From: Progne subis subis
Taxonomy: Eukaryota > Chordata > Aves > Passeriformes > Hirundinidae
Assembly: GCA_022316685.1 (NCBI GenBank)
Contig: JAKJHU010000036.1
Coordinates: 6,242,036-6,306,035, forward strand
DNA: 64,000 bases
Reading direction: 5' to 3'
Part shown: one piece after another, positions 13,592-25,222 of the stretch
Position numbering within the stretch: the first letter of the stretch is position 1
How the letters are laid out: every line of letters begins with the position of its first letter
Made by a program: the position numbers and the translations under genes
Notes under the pieces: model-generated
Database searches by the model: none
The model's input: only the letters and a program-made list of their open reading frames with translations
Told to the model about the DNA's origin: nothing

Positions 13592-13858
13592 TGGTAAAAA
13601 GTTTTGAGTGGGAGGGACCTCAAAGATCACCTAGTTCCAAGCCCCCTGCGCTGGACAGGGACACCTTCCAGGCTGCCTAGAGACCTTACCAACCATCAGG
13701 GCACCCACAACTTCCCTGGGAACCCATTCCAGTGCCTCACCATGACCGCAGGAAAGATTTTCTTCCTAATGTCTAAACCAACCCTCTTTCAGTTTAAAGA
13801 TCTGTTGTCCTATCACTAAATGCACTTGTAAAAAGTCCCTCTCCCTCTCGTCGCTTCC
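13592..13858 (-). mobile_element. CR1 LINE 3' end fragment
   Basis: The plus strand shows the reverse complement of the avian CR1 tail: GGGAGGGACCTCAAAGATCA, then a block about dominant-type first-line text of the CR1 3' region (CCATTCCAGTGCCTCACCA, AAGATTTTCTTCCTAATGTC). CR1 is the main avian non-LTR retrotransposon and is usually 5'-truncated, as here. The terminal octamer repeats have decayed. The open frame at 13604-13819 lies inside it and is not a gene. Confidence 0.88.
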
Positions 13859-14579
13859 CCAGAAAGGAAGTGCAGATATTCCTTACAGTGAGCCAATGAA
13901 ATGCAGTTTAATAGGAAGCAAATAGTGAACCTTCACTGAGACTAAGGCAGAAAGTTCCATGAAATGAGCATTGACCTTCTAAATTGTTAAGAACTTTTCT
14001 CTCAAGAAAAGAGAAGAATTAATTCCTGGTAGTTAAACTCTACTTAAAGCCCTTATTTGCATTCTGCACTCTTCTTGGATGTTACTACAGTAGCATTTCA
14101 GATTAAATCCTTGTGTGTTTGAATATAAATTTTCAGTACACACTTCCTTGTACCTGCAACTCCATACATCCTAGTGTCCTTTTAGAGCAAGCCACTTTTC
14201 TTGCACCTAAAAATAAAGAGTAAGAAAGTCCCCATGAGTGTAACTTGTGAACTTTGATTTCTTTGTAAGAAACCAAGTCAGAATTAGTCCAAGCATTGCT
14301 TTTATAGGAGGGGTGGGGGAAGGAAGGAAACTCTGTATATGGAAGTGTTGCTTTAAGTTATCATTTCACCAATCTGGATTAGAGTCATAGTCCAAAATGA
14401 GCCTTCCAGTAAGTTTCACAGGCTCAACTGAAGAGACATTGATCTACAAGAGGAACAGTGCAGCTGCTTAAACAACATTTGCTGCTGACAGTGTTGAAAT
14501 ATTGGACTCTACCCTGAGTCAGTTAGTCCTCTAATCAAGGCACTGTCAGAAATCAGAGATAATCATAAAAGGGAAAGGG

Positions 14580-14650
14580 AAAAAAAAAAAAACAAAAAAA
14601 CAAAACAACAAAACCACCCAAACAACAAAACCCACAAAAAAACCCCCCCA
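14580..14650. repeat. A/C-only low-complexity tract
   Basis: Runs of A broken almost only by C (AAACAAAAC, AACAACAAAA, then C7). No G or T occurs across most of the tract. It is one of about ten such tracts on this strand. Confidence 0.85.
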
Positions 14651-16162
14651 CGCTGCAATTCTTGAAAGCTTGAACTGAGATTTAGATTCACACATTTATA
14701 ATTCATTAGAACCAGAGCAAGAATATTAAAAATGTTACTTTGTATCCAGGCTTGTTTTATTGTTTACTCTGTCATTTTGGCAAAGAAATATGAAAAGTCT
14801 AATTTTGGTGGCTTATTATACACACTTTTCACTGTCTTTTTTCAGATGTGAACTATACAAAGTATGAACCAATAGAGAAGCAGATCTAAAAAGTTTAGAA
14901 AAAAATTGGTGAAGTTTTTTTATCTTTGTTTATTATAAGCAAACTACTTTTTAGTAATCCTGCTTCTGACCAAGTAAACATTACATTTATCCTCAGGGAT
15001 AAAAATAGGAACATTCTGTGGAGAAAAGATAGTCTGTCTCTATTTCTGCATGCACAGCAAAAAGGTATCTTTCTTTATTTTACTTAAGAGTAGCTTTCTG
15101 ATACTAAAAGAAATGGTTTTATTGCAACTTTAGGGCCCTGTGACTTCATGGGTTTTGTTGTTTGTCTATTTGTTTGTTTGTTTTTAGGACAGCAACTGTA
15201 ATACCTACTTGAAACCTGTACTCCCTGGACTAGTCTTGTGTATTCTGTTAATGTCCATTGTTTCCCTGGGGTTTTGCTGTTCCTTCTGTCAGTGTTGTAT
15301 CACAGATTGCTTCTGGTCCAGTAAATTTGCTGTCCAAAGATCCCAGTTCTTTCACAAAGAAAAACTGCAGGCTCTGACAAGAACAATTTTATTGTGTGCA
15401 AATTATGGCATTAACACATTCAAGATCGAAGAGGGAAGGAATTGCAATAATTTTACAGACTGATCAAAATAAGAGCAAATTATTTTCATTAGCTTCTTCA
15501 CTTAAGTGTTTATACTCCATCTTTATAATTTACAATACCATACCTACCACTTAATAAACTCATACTTCTCCCTTTCTTTTATTTTTTTTCCTGATATTTT
15601 CCAGGATCAATTATTCCTATCACTCTCTCAACCTAGAATAATCTATCTCTTGAATAGGGCTTGTAAAATTCCTACTTTGATTAATGATTAAATTGATTAA
15701 TAATCGTTAATGATAAATTATTTCTGTGGTTCTAGGCACTTATCCTTGCTAAACGAAGGTCTACAATGACCTGAAGAGTATAGCAGAGTAGGAATGAAAA
15801 GTTCATTAAAAGAAAATGATGGCTTATATTATACAGAATAATTTTTAAAGTTCTTTAAAAATAGTTCCTCTACACCAGTGTCCATGTACTTGTTGGGGCT
15901 TGGACAGGAGAAAGGCGTGGTTATTGGTGGTATGATTTTTTTACTTAGTTGTGTTGGGTGTCTGTTTCCCGTCAAGCATACTGAGAAGAAAATATATGGT
16001 CAAAAATATATTTATTATTAAAATTTTATTTCACTACTTTCCCTTTGCACGACAGAAAGAGATTGGAACATACTTTTCATTTCAGATGAGACTATTACAT
16101 GTAAATGTTTCACTAACTGTTTAAATCTTTTTTTTTTCCTTAAAACTTCTTAAGCATTATTG

Positions 16163-16258
16163 CAAAAAAACCCCAAAACAAAACAAAAAACAAATAAACA
16201 AAACCCCAAACAAAACCCACAAACAAACAAACAAGCCCCCCCAAACCCCAAAACAACT
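16163..16258. repeat. A/C-only low-complexity tract
   Basis: About 95 bases of A with C interruptions (AAACAAACAAACAAGCCCCC type), almost free of G and T. The Lys/Asn/Pro/Gln-rich open frame 16160-16414 is a product of this tract. Confidence 0.85.
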
Positions 16259-17825
16259 CATACCCAAAAACATGATTCAGTAGAAATAGTAGTTCACAAT
16301 TGCAAGAATAGCATTAGAACTTTTGAACTATTGTTAAATCTCTGTGTGATACTCAATATTCTGGAAAAATATATGGAAATCCCGTGTGCAGGAAATTTTT
16401 TTAGAGCTCTATGATGATCAAAATTCTAATTGAAGAGAAATCTAAATAAAGGTTTGTCACCATTAATTCTTTTTAGATAATACTAACTTGTATATGCAAA
16501 CGGAGAAGGGGTTTTTTACTTACTATCTGTATGCAACAAATTTGAAATTTATGTAGAAAATGGGAGAGAACTGAGGGAACATCCTCAAAATAAAATTATA
16601 TTGTGATATTACCAAGAGTGAAGAGTGAAATGAAAGAGTGAAGTTAAGGGACATGCAAGATAGTGTGGCGTGTAAGTGAAGACTCCTAAAATACAAGGAA
16701 TTTCAGAGGAAAACCCCCAAGATTGTAAAGATCCAAATATCCAGTAATTCAGGTTGTTATGCAATTTGTTCATTCTCTTCTCCATTAAAAGCAAAAATAT
16801 TAAAATGTTGTAGTCTGCAATTCTATCTAGAAGCTGTGTTTCTAGGAAAATCTTCTCAGTGGTAGCATGGCATTAATAGATTTTCTTGAAAATTGTTGCA
16901 CTAAGGGTCTTGCCTTCCCACAAAGACAATTCACAACTATGCAGTTCCATACATGTCTTCAGTGAGATACCTCACATGAAAAGTGAGTCAGATTCACTCA
17001 GTATTCAAAGCTTCTTCATATTCACTTGCAGTGCTGAACCACAGCTATCAATGCCTTACATCAAGAATCAAGCTATAGGAGACCAATTTGAGAGGTGTTA
17101 TTAACAGAAAGTGATATGAAAATGCTTTGCATTCTGTTATATAACAGTGTTTGCTGTTCCTTACAAGTAATGATTGCATTTTCAATAATATTGAAAGCTC
17201 TCCAACTTATTATCAAATATTAGGAAAGTGTTATGTAGCACTCAAAGAGTCAGCCATTATGCGAACACGAATTCTTGTTTGCTACTGAAGTGTATAAACT
17301 AGTTAAATTTCAGTACAAGAAAAACAGAATCTGAATTTTCCTTGCATAAGCTAGGAGTGCCACAAAAGTCATATTGCATAAGAAAGATTACTATAAAATT
17401 TTTGCAGACTTTAAGTATTAATTTGCATTCTTTCATGAGTTTTGGTAGAAGAAAAACTCACTCTGTGTCAATATGAATTTGACTACATGTAGAAAAATCA
17501 AACAATTGGATACTCTTGATAATCTTGCCCAGCACAAGATTAGTTTCTTGGCGCTCTGTACAATAAGTTTTTTCTTGATGTTTGATACAGGATACAAGAG
17601 GCTGAATTCTAGCTGAGTTTGGCCATCACCGTAAGAAATTTTTCCACTGGGTCCAGCCCCTTGATTAAACTATAGTTTATTTTGGAAGCAAATAGAACAC
17701 TCAAGATTTTGATTTCCTTCAATGAAGGAAAATCACACAAAAGCAGAATTTGAGAAAGAACTCACAGGTTTTATTGTTATGATTTTGGGTTTTTTACCCT
17801 ATAATTGTAAAAGTTGAATCCCTCA

Positions 17826-17922
17826 ACCCATACAGAATCTCAGAATTACAGAAAGGTGAGATTGGAAGGGACATTCTGGAGGTCAGCTTGTCCAATCCTC
17901 CTGTTTTACTGATGCTGGTCTG
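17826..17922 (-). mobile_element. CR1 LINE 3' tail relic
   Basis: The plus strand reads CAGAATCTCAGAATTACAGA, then GATTGGAAGGGACATTCTGG and GTCCAATCC. This is the reverse complement of the CR1 3' terminus with its degenerate ATTCTATG-type octamers. Only about 100 bp remain. Confidence 0.75.
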
Positions 17923-19792
17923 TGTGCGATCTATAATGTCATGTTTGACATTCTTTACATACACTTTTATTTCTAAACCAGTGGGTTTGGCTTATTAACA
18001 TATGCACCAAGAGATCTATTCTGCAGTTCTGAACAAGACTAATTACAGTATTTTTTTCCTCAATAAGGCAGCACATCAACTGTCTGTTTGTGAGTACTGA
18101 ATTAAAATTCTCCTCTAATTTATCTTCATTTGGATGTTTAACCCGATTTTAAGCATCAACATGAGTTATGCACAACAGCTTTACATTGCAGATGATATTT
18201 TGCTAGAGCAGCACTTCAACTATTATAAAATCTACTACCTCAATTACTATTAGAAGTCTCCTTTTTATCTATAGCTCAGCTTCTAGTTGAATTTTTAAAC
18301 TTCCTTCATATACTCTAAATTCTGTTTACTCAGGTAAAGATACCTAATTTTTCTAAAAGAGTTTCTCTTCTGAAAGGGTTTCTGAATGGGTTTATTATCT
18401 GCTGCTTGTTCCTACACGTAGAAATACTTTTGAACCAGGTGGCACTAATTTTAATCAATCTTACCCCTTTGAAAGATTTTGGAATAAGGAAGCTGATAAG
18501 TAAAATGGACTGATTTTTTTTTTTTTTTTTTAATCAGTCAGGATAAAAGGATTGATTAAGGTACTCTATTACGAAAATTTAAAACAAAAGCAAAGGAAGA
18601 TACATATATTCAAAGGAACAGTAAAATAATCAGTGCTTAAAATCTCCAGTTTTTAGCAAAGCAAGAGATTTTCTAGGACTGGAAATAGTAAATTTATTAA
18701 AGATATTTTTGTTTGCAAATCTCTTAGTGAAATTTAAATTGTAAAACTACAATCACACATGTATCTAACTTATCTGGTCAAAGGACTAGCAAAGATGCAT
18801 AAATCATAGGGGCCAACAAGTGGGCAATGACAGTTTTAATTAAAATGACTCTATAGGTCATTCTCATTTAGATGTACATGGACTTAGAAACGGATAAATC
18901 ACAATATTCATTAGAGAACACCAACAGTCCGGAACATATGGACAGTTTATCATTGGATACCGTGTAGTGAAATTCAATGGAACTTGATTGAAAAAAAGCT
19001 ACCTGAGCACATATTTGCTTTGCTACACATGGTGCGTTTGGGTGCAATAAGTCATGTGCATTCATTTGTCTCAAAGTGGTTAAACAAGAGTTCAGCTGAG
19101 CCCTGACCTTGGTGCCTTATGCTTTCTGGTGCTTAAAATATTTTAAAATGGTGCTTAAAACATTTTAGATGTCATTTACAAAATGGGTAGGAGTAATTCA
19201 CATCATCAGCAATATAGGAAGAAAGTAGAACAAATCATTATTGCAGGAGTCAGATGTATTTCACAAACATCAAGGTTCTCAAAGTGGACACCAGTCCACT
19301 TTCCTTTGTGTTGTCCAACACTGCAGCTGAATTTCATCTTTGGTACATTTTTTCAGGACACCTGATTTTATGGAAACGTCTAATCTAAACTCAAACCCAG
19401 GAATTGTCATCTTATTTTACCAACACACTGTACATTCAATTTTAATCTATTTCAGTTCAGAGTAATTCTCTTATATTGATATACAGTCACTGACTGGCAT
19501 TACTTAAGATACGGAAGGAATTTTCTGTCAGCTTGATGACATATAGACAAAAGATTGCCTTGGTTTTTCTTCAGGGTTTTGTTTTTGTTTTGTTTTGGGT
19601 TTTGTTTTTTTTTTTTAAGGAACAATATAGTTTAATAAATTTTTAATTTCTTTTTTACTTTATATAACTATTTTCTTTGTTATTTTCCTCATCCGTTTGT
19701 CCAGGTATGATGCACACAATTTTTTTTCTGCTTTAGATAAAGAATCTTATTGTATTTAGTGCAGAAGTGTCCTAGGTTACAATATAAGATTT
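17923..19792. other. Unique AT-rich DNA
   Basis: No gene was found. An 18-base T run lies at 18514-18531 and a T/G tract at about 19574-19616. Confidence 0.6.
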
Positions 19793-19798
19793 CCCCAA

Positions 19799-20482
19799 TG
19801 TGTCTGGTTTTGTCCCCACTCCGGGAGGGAGATGACCTCTGGCTAGCTCGGTCAACACAGACACAGAAGTATCCAGTTCGTTTCGGCTTCTCGGCTTAGC
19901 AACTGGACCCCATAGTGTCGTGACAGTCAACAGCAGCAGAAGAGAAAAGGCTGGCTCTCAGCTCAGCAGGTTAAAAGATGTTTATTAGCTCAGGAGTTGA
20001 GGAGCAGAGAGCTCTGAGCTGAGAGCTCTGAGCTCCGAGGCTGAGAGCTCAGACGCTGCGAGCTGAGCAGCTGAGAGAGTTTGAATCTCCCTCCTCCACC
20101 TTATAAGCGGGGGAGGGGTTCCAGGGAGGATACAACAAGACAACAAATCAGGGGATTCAGGGGGTAACAAGGTGTGCCCACCCCCAAGCCTCGGACCAAC
20201 CACCTCCAGAGGAAAAGAATTCCCCCCAGGCTACCTATCCACCCGAAGCCCTCTCCCTGAGGTTTTGCAATCTGGGAGGGACCCCTGGAGTGATAGACAG
20301 GCTGCCCCAGAATGAGGGGGGGCAGAGGGGATGTTACATGCCATGTGAGGGGTGGGATGATTGACACAAAACACCTTATTATACAGACAACACAAAAGGG
20401 ATACAAAATTGGGGATACAGTGAAATGAACCATAACATAAACTTCTTACAAAAACCTAATAAAACAGTTCTGCACCACCACA
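19799..20482 (-). mobile_element. Solo LTR, family A, with 6-bp TSD
   Basis: A 684-bp LTR on the minus strand. On the plus strand it starts TGTGTCTGG and ends CACCACCACA. A perfect 6-bp duplication CCCCAA lies at 19793-19798 and 20483-20488. On the minus strand there is a TATA box (CTTATAAG) at about 20099-20106 and an AATAAA signal at 19981-19986. The stretch between them (about 20009-20080) is a GAGCTCTGAGCT-type repeat that differs from the other two copies (35000-35716 and 40601-41239). The frames at 19985-20203 and 20101-20433 are not genes. The duplication size indicates an ERV2-like retrovirus. Confidence 0.93.
20009..20080. repeat. GAGCT-rich short repeat in LTR
   Basis: Irregular tandem units of GAGCTCTGAGCT and variants between the TATA box and polyadenylation signal of the family A LTR. 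The equivalent place in the 35000-35716 copy holds a (GA)n run, and the 40601 copy is shorter here. Confidence 0.8.
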
Positions 20483-20519
20483 CCCCAAATTATCTATTCT
20501 ATCACCATATACATGAAAT

Positions 20520-21010
20520 GTTGAAACTAAGTTGTGCAGTGTTTCCTTTGCCCCCTCCCTCCAGACTATCTTCTGTTAATGGCCCATCACTGCCCTGCTG
20601 CATGACTCATAGATAACTCCCTCCAGGAGCTAACTTTGTTTAATAGGCAATCAAGGACCCATTACAAGACTGATAAAATGATATCAGCCCATTGTAAGAT
20701 GCTCCACCCAGGGGGAGGAGCCAAGCATTCCCACCTGGATATAATCTGGGATTTGGGACAGCACAGGCAGCCTTTCCCACTGGATTCCCAGAGGACAAGA
20801 GCTACCAGACCTTTCTGCAGGAACACTGCTTCAACAAGACCACTTCATCTGGGTTGCTACCACCATGGTGTCAGGTTGCATTGACTGTCAGTGATTGTTT
20901 GTACTATTGCATTTGTTTTATTTTATTTTACTTTTCTTTTTTTCTCTCCTGTTAAATTGTTTTTCTGACTTAGGGTCTCTTGCTGGTTTTGCTTTCAAGC
21001 ACGCAAAAGA
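20520..21010 (+). mobile_element. Probable ERVL-type LTR
   Basis: A GC-richer block with promoter-like content: a CACCC-box region, GGGGGAGGAGCC near 20711, a TATA-like GGATATAATC at about 20737, and a T-rich end with GTTAAATTGTTTTTC. The text resembles LTRs that are abundant in songbird genomes, recalled from general familiarity and not from a search. No terminal duplication could be set, so both ends are approximate. It starts about 40 bp from the family A LTR. The open frame at 20636-20884 is inside it and is not called as a gene. Confidence 0.45.
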
Positions 21011-21295
21011 AGTTTGTAGTGTCTTTCAGCTTTGTTTCTTTGAACAATTCAGCAATAATTTTTTTTAAAGGTTTTTGGCTTAAGTTTGTGTTCTGCAGAA
21101 ATAATTCTCTCCTTCACACCACTACTGAGAAGTATGTATTTGTCTCTAAGAGACACTTTAAATTTTAAAGAGAAAGAACAAAACAAAGAAAAGTGTCAGA
21201 AAATGCATTTAAGTCACCTAATTTGGTTGTGAAATTAAATCATTGATCCAACACCCATTGAATTCAAACAACAATATTTGAGGTCACATATACAC

Positions 21296-21953
21296 TGTCG
21301 CTGTGTCCCAATAGCTCCGGCTTCTCACTGTGACAGCGTGGAGAGGTCGGGGCGGCACGTCGGGCAAGCCGCCTCCTCCCCCGTGGGATCTTGATTCCCC
21401 CACACCAGCGACGGGCACACGGTGGAATAGCAACCACGGCAGCTGAATAAAGGCTGACTCTTCAAGGCAGGGTAAAAGTTTTTTATTTGGGAGGGAGCAC
21501 AAAGCTCAGCACTCCCCTACCTGCTGCCCCGAGGAGTCCCGGGTGCACGCGGGCAGGAGTTTTTAAGGGGGGGTGTAAACAGGGATGGTGACAACGGGTC
21601 AGCCAATTACAAAACAGGTGTGTGTAAACTAAGGGAGTAACTGCAGAACCGGGGACCAACCACAAAACGACGGGAGGGGATTTCCAGGGCCCTGGCCTAT
21701 CACTCGATGCCCTCCCTGGAGCTTTCTAGAAGCCAGGGAAGGTCCCTGGGGTGATAGACGGCCCAAGGGGAGAGAGGGGGGATTGATAACTTGGGTACAG
21801 GGGGAAGGGATGACAGACAGAAAACGAACTAGCTCCACATTGTGGTAAGCAAGTCTGAACCATAACATAAATATGGGGTTACAAGGAACGAACCATTACA
21901 AAATACAATATAAATTAACCCATATCAAATAAAAAAGATTGCACACCGCCACA
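21296..21953 (-). mobile_element. Solo LTR, family D, with 6-bp TSD
   Basis: A 658-bp, GC-rich LTR on the minus strand. On the plus strand it starts TGTCGCTGTG and ends CACCGCCACA. A perfect 6-bp duplication ATACAC lies at 21290-21295 and 21954-21959. An AATAAA signal reads on the minus strand at 21482-21487, with a TTAAAAA TATA-like site at about 21560. The 5' end (TGTGGCGGTG in element sense) resembles family A (TGTGGTGGTG), so the two are probably related ERV2-like families. Several frames inside (21284-21868) are LTR artefacts. Confidence 0.93.
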
Positions 21954-22079
21954 ATACACCACTGCGTACTGTTAAATACTTGATGTGTTAATGGATTTTA
22001 CTTTTTCTATGCAGTATTTTAGCAGCAATAGAATTTTTTATAACCTCAAGAATATTACATCCATCAGAAAGGAAACAAG

Positions 22080-22440
22080 TACAACTGTCAGTAATGCACA
22101 TATTAAAAGTTCAGACTCCCTTACCTGGAGACAGAGGCACTCAGTGCCTGTTTGCTTTCATTAAAGTGCATTTTCATAGTTTGTAAAGTCTGTGGGAGAA
22201 ATGAGGGAGCCTCGGGTTTAATTTGCATTTGCCTGTGTCTTCTCCTCTTGTAGCAAGTGCTGTGCACCCTTCAGTAAAGCACTGCATTAACCGTAATGAA
22301 TAAGTTATATTGACACTGATTGTAGTTATGCTTGCTTATTCTATCTGCAGCCATCTTTATGGCAGCGATATCCTGAAACACTGACACCTCATGCTGTTTT
22401 ACTCAGGAATTAAATGCAGTCAGTACAGACCTAGCAGATT
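22080..22440. other. Possible conserved non-coding block
   Basis: About 360 bp of balanced composition without low-complexity sequence, in contrast to its surroundings. It includes an octamer-like ATTTGCAT (near 22223), TTCATTAAAGTGCATTTTCA, and ATTAACCGTAATGAATAAG. There is no open frame, so if it is functional it would be regulatory. This is an inference from texture only; no alignment was available. Confidence 0.25.
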
Positions 22441-25200
22441 TGTTTCACTGGATCCTATACACATTTGATTGTCCTTAAGAATAGTGTTTACAGATTTTGT
22501 ATTACTTCAAAATAGCAAAGGAAAAACTTGGCTTCTTAGACTTCACCCCATAGACAGAGTGAAAAAATTAGCAAGTTTAGTTTAAAAAATTGGGCTTGGA
22601 CTTCCTTGGAAAAGTGTGTGAAACAAAAAATAATTTAGTCATGACTGTAACCAGTAATTAGTACAGTGAGAGTAAACACAGTTTTTTGGGTGTTGATGAA
22701 GTTAAGTCCAGACATCTGAAAGGGTTTGCATTCTCTAGGGACTTACTATCTTGTAGTCACCTAAACCTGGAATATAGTCAGTCACATTCAAAGACCAAGA
22801 ATCAATATCTTGCGCTTTTTGACACTGATGCAAATCCAGTCTCCTCAAAACAATTGCAGAATGCATGCTGCTAGATACAGTGGGGCACCTTTATCCTCAA
22901 CTTACCCTTTATGATTACTCTCTTTAGAAAGGAGGTAAAATTACATGAAGGAGAGAACATGGTTGTAGCAGTTGAATAAGACTGAAGTAAGAACAGACAC
23001 TTAGGAAGGAAGGGTTTTGAGTGTCTGTTATTGCTTCAGTCATTGCAGTTGAATTTTACATTATAAACTTCAAGAATAAAATTAATAAATATTTCAACCC
23101 ACCATCATGAAACCATAACCATAAAAGTTGGGTAAAAAAATCATACTTTGTTTTGTCTCATATCTGGAGTTTTTATTATGTCACTTTCCCTCCACTATAA
23201 GCGAGTGATTAAAATGATGGCTACAATGATACCCTCAAGAAAAAGGAAATTAATCCTATTCTCAAGCATTGGATCTCATCAGAGTTGTATCATTTGCTAA
23301 GAAAAAAAAAAAAAAAAAATCACTATATTTTCATCTAAACTTATGTTTTGCAGAAGTGTGTCAAGTGCAGTATGTGTAGTATTTAAACTTGAAAACATTG
23401 TCCTAAAATAAAGTTCAGAAAGATCTAAAGTATGAATTTGAAAATTGTGACAAACAAGAGCTAAGCAAGTTGTAGAAACACTCTTTGTGTTCCATAAGTG
23501 GATATCTAGTAGTACATTTGGACTAAAGTGACTGTAATGTAAAGAAAAACACAAACAAAAAGAGTCAAAAGACATCTACAAAGTTCATTATTTCATCCAC
23601 AAAAATTCGTATTCATCTCACTTGACTAGAGAAATCTATTGTGGAAATGGATATACCTGAATTATTCAAATTTGTATATAGACTCCTTTTGTATTCAGTA
23701 GAAGGAAATAGGTTAAAATACCATTCAATATATCCTCCGGTATGTATCTATCAGAGTTCAGGCAATGCTCAGTCTAGAAGCGCCTTTATTTCTTAATTCT
23801 CACTCTAGTAACACCTATTCTTGACTATAAAAGAAACATAGGGAGAATATATCAGTGTATTGTTGAAGAAACATTTGCACTATATGACAAATCCTTTTAC
23901 TCAAAGTGCTTTCATAGGAATTCAGAATTTTATGTTATGCTCTTGAATGCAACCCCAGTTCACTTTCAACAGCTACATTTCTGAGTGGTCTAAATTCTTC
24001 ACAGGTCTATTTTGCCTATTCAGGTCTGCATAGAAAGAGAAAAATCCACAGGGAAGTAATAACTACATTTGTAGCTTAATACACAGATGGCAAACCAATA
24101 CATAGCTAATGTTAGCAAGGTTGTTAACACTAGTTTCTATCAGGCACATTGATTTTTAAAATTAATTTACAAAGGTATTTGGTAGGTGAGATACACATTG
24201 TTTTTTCACAGCAAATTTTAAAAATACTTTAAAAACTAATTCTCTGACATGAGGACATAAAAATATTACTTCTTGGGGCTACATCACAATATTTATGGGT
24301 ATGTGCATTTCCTAAAGCATTACTAGCACTGTAACATGCATTGTTCAATAAAAGAAAATTCACTGAATAATACATGAGATAAATTTGATGTGCAGAAACT
24401 GCTTCATTTTATAACATGCTAACATTCAAAAAAATCCAAACTCTTTTCCTAAATTTGAAACACACTCATCTTATACAAATAGTACTCTGATGAAGGGTAA
24501 GAAAATGAAGCATGGGTCATTCAGTATTTTAACAGCAGGCACTAAAAATAAGAAAATCTGAAAGTGAAGTAGCACATATTTATGTTGCAGTAGTTGAGGT
24601 CATTTTGATTATTCACTTCTTATATTTTGTCTATGATCACTCATAAACCCAGAAAAAAACCCACCTTTTCTAAGGTAAATCAAATTGCAGGAATTGCAAC
24701 TGAAATAAAAAATTTAGAAAAAATTTCATTAACACATTGACCTGTGGAAATGAAATAAATCTTGACACTGTTTGCTGGAGCTGTTGTCCTTTATTAGGTC
24801 TCACCTTATAGTGAGGAGCAGAGGTAGCAGTGAGATGGGAGCAGAAGTATGGGAGATGAACGAGAGAGTTCATCTTGTATGTAAGATTCAGGGTGTGGGG
24901 AGAGCATGGCCAGCAGTGATTTTTTGGCTTACCATTTATGCTGTTATTAATTCAGGATGTTGATTAGATGGGGATAACTTTTCTTCCTTTTTAACATTCT
25001 TAACAGTTCAGTGTTTCTTTCAGCATCAGTATGTGCTGACAGATAATTGTGATGTAATTAGCTTTTGATGAATCAGAGAACAACTAAAGCCAGAAAACCT
25101 AAGCCCATTGTTTTAGCAGAGCGATTACAGCAGCTGGGAGGTTCATGAACATATATGGTTGTTTTACAATGGAAGAGGAAACTTGGATAACTCTTCTGAA

Positions 25201-25222
25201 TTTTTTTTTTTTTTTTTTTTTT
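25201..25222. repeat. Poly(T) run, 22 bases
   Basis: Uninterrupted T homopolymer with no recognisable retrotransposon body on its minus-strand upstream side. Confidence 0.9.

Larger units (their letters stand above)
13859..17825. other. Unique AT-rich DNA with A/C-only tracts
   Basis: No supported gene was found. A/C-only tracts lie at about 14580-14650 and 16163-16258, and a (TTTG)n at about 15160-15185. The open frame at 15209-15463 is preceded by a TTTTTAG that looks like a splice acceptor, but I recognise no family and see no donor or partner exon, so it is not called. Confidence 0.55.

Noticed and set aside
15209..15463. 84-residue frame preceded by a splice-acceptor-like TTTTTAG
   Set aside because: The Cys/Ser-rich frame is not recognised, no splice donor or second exon is evident, and codon content looks random.
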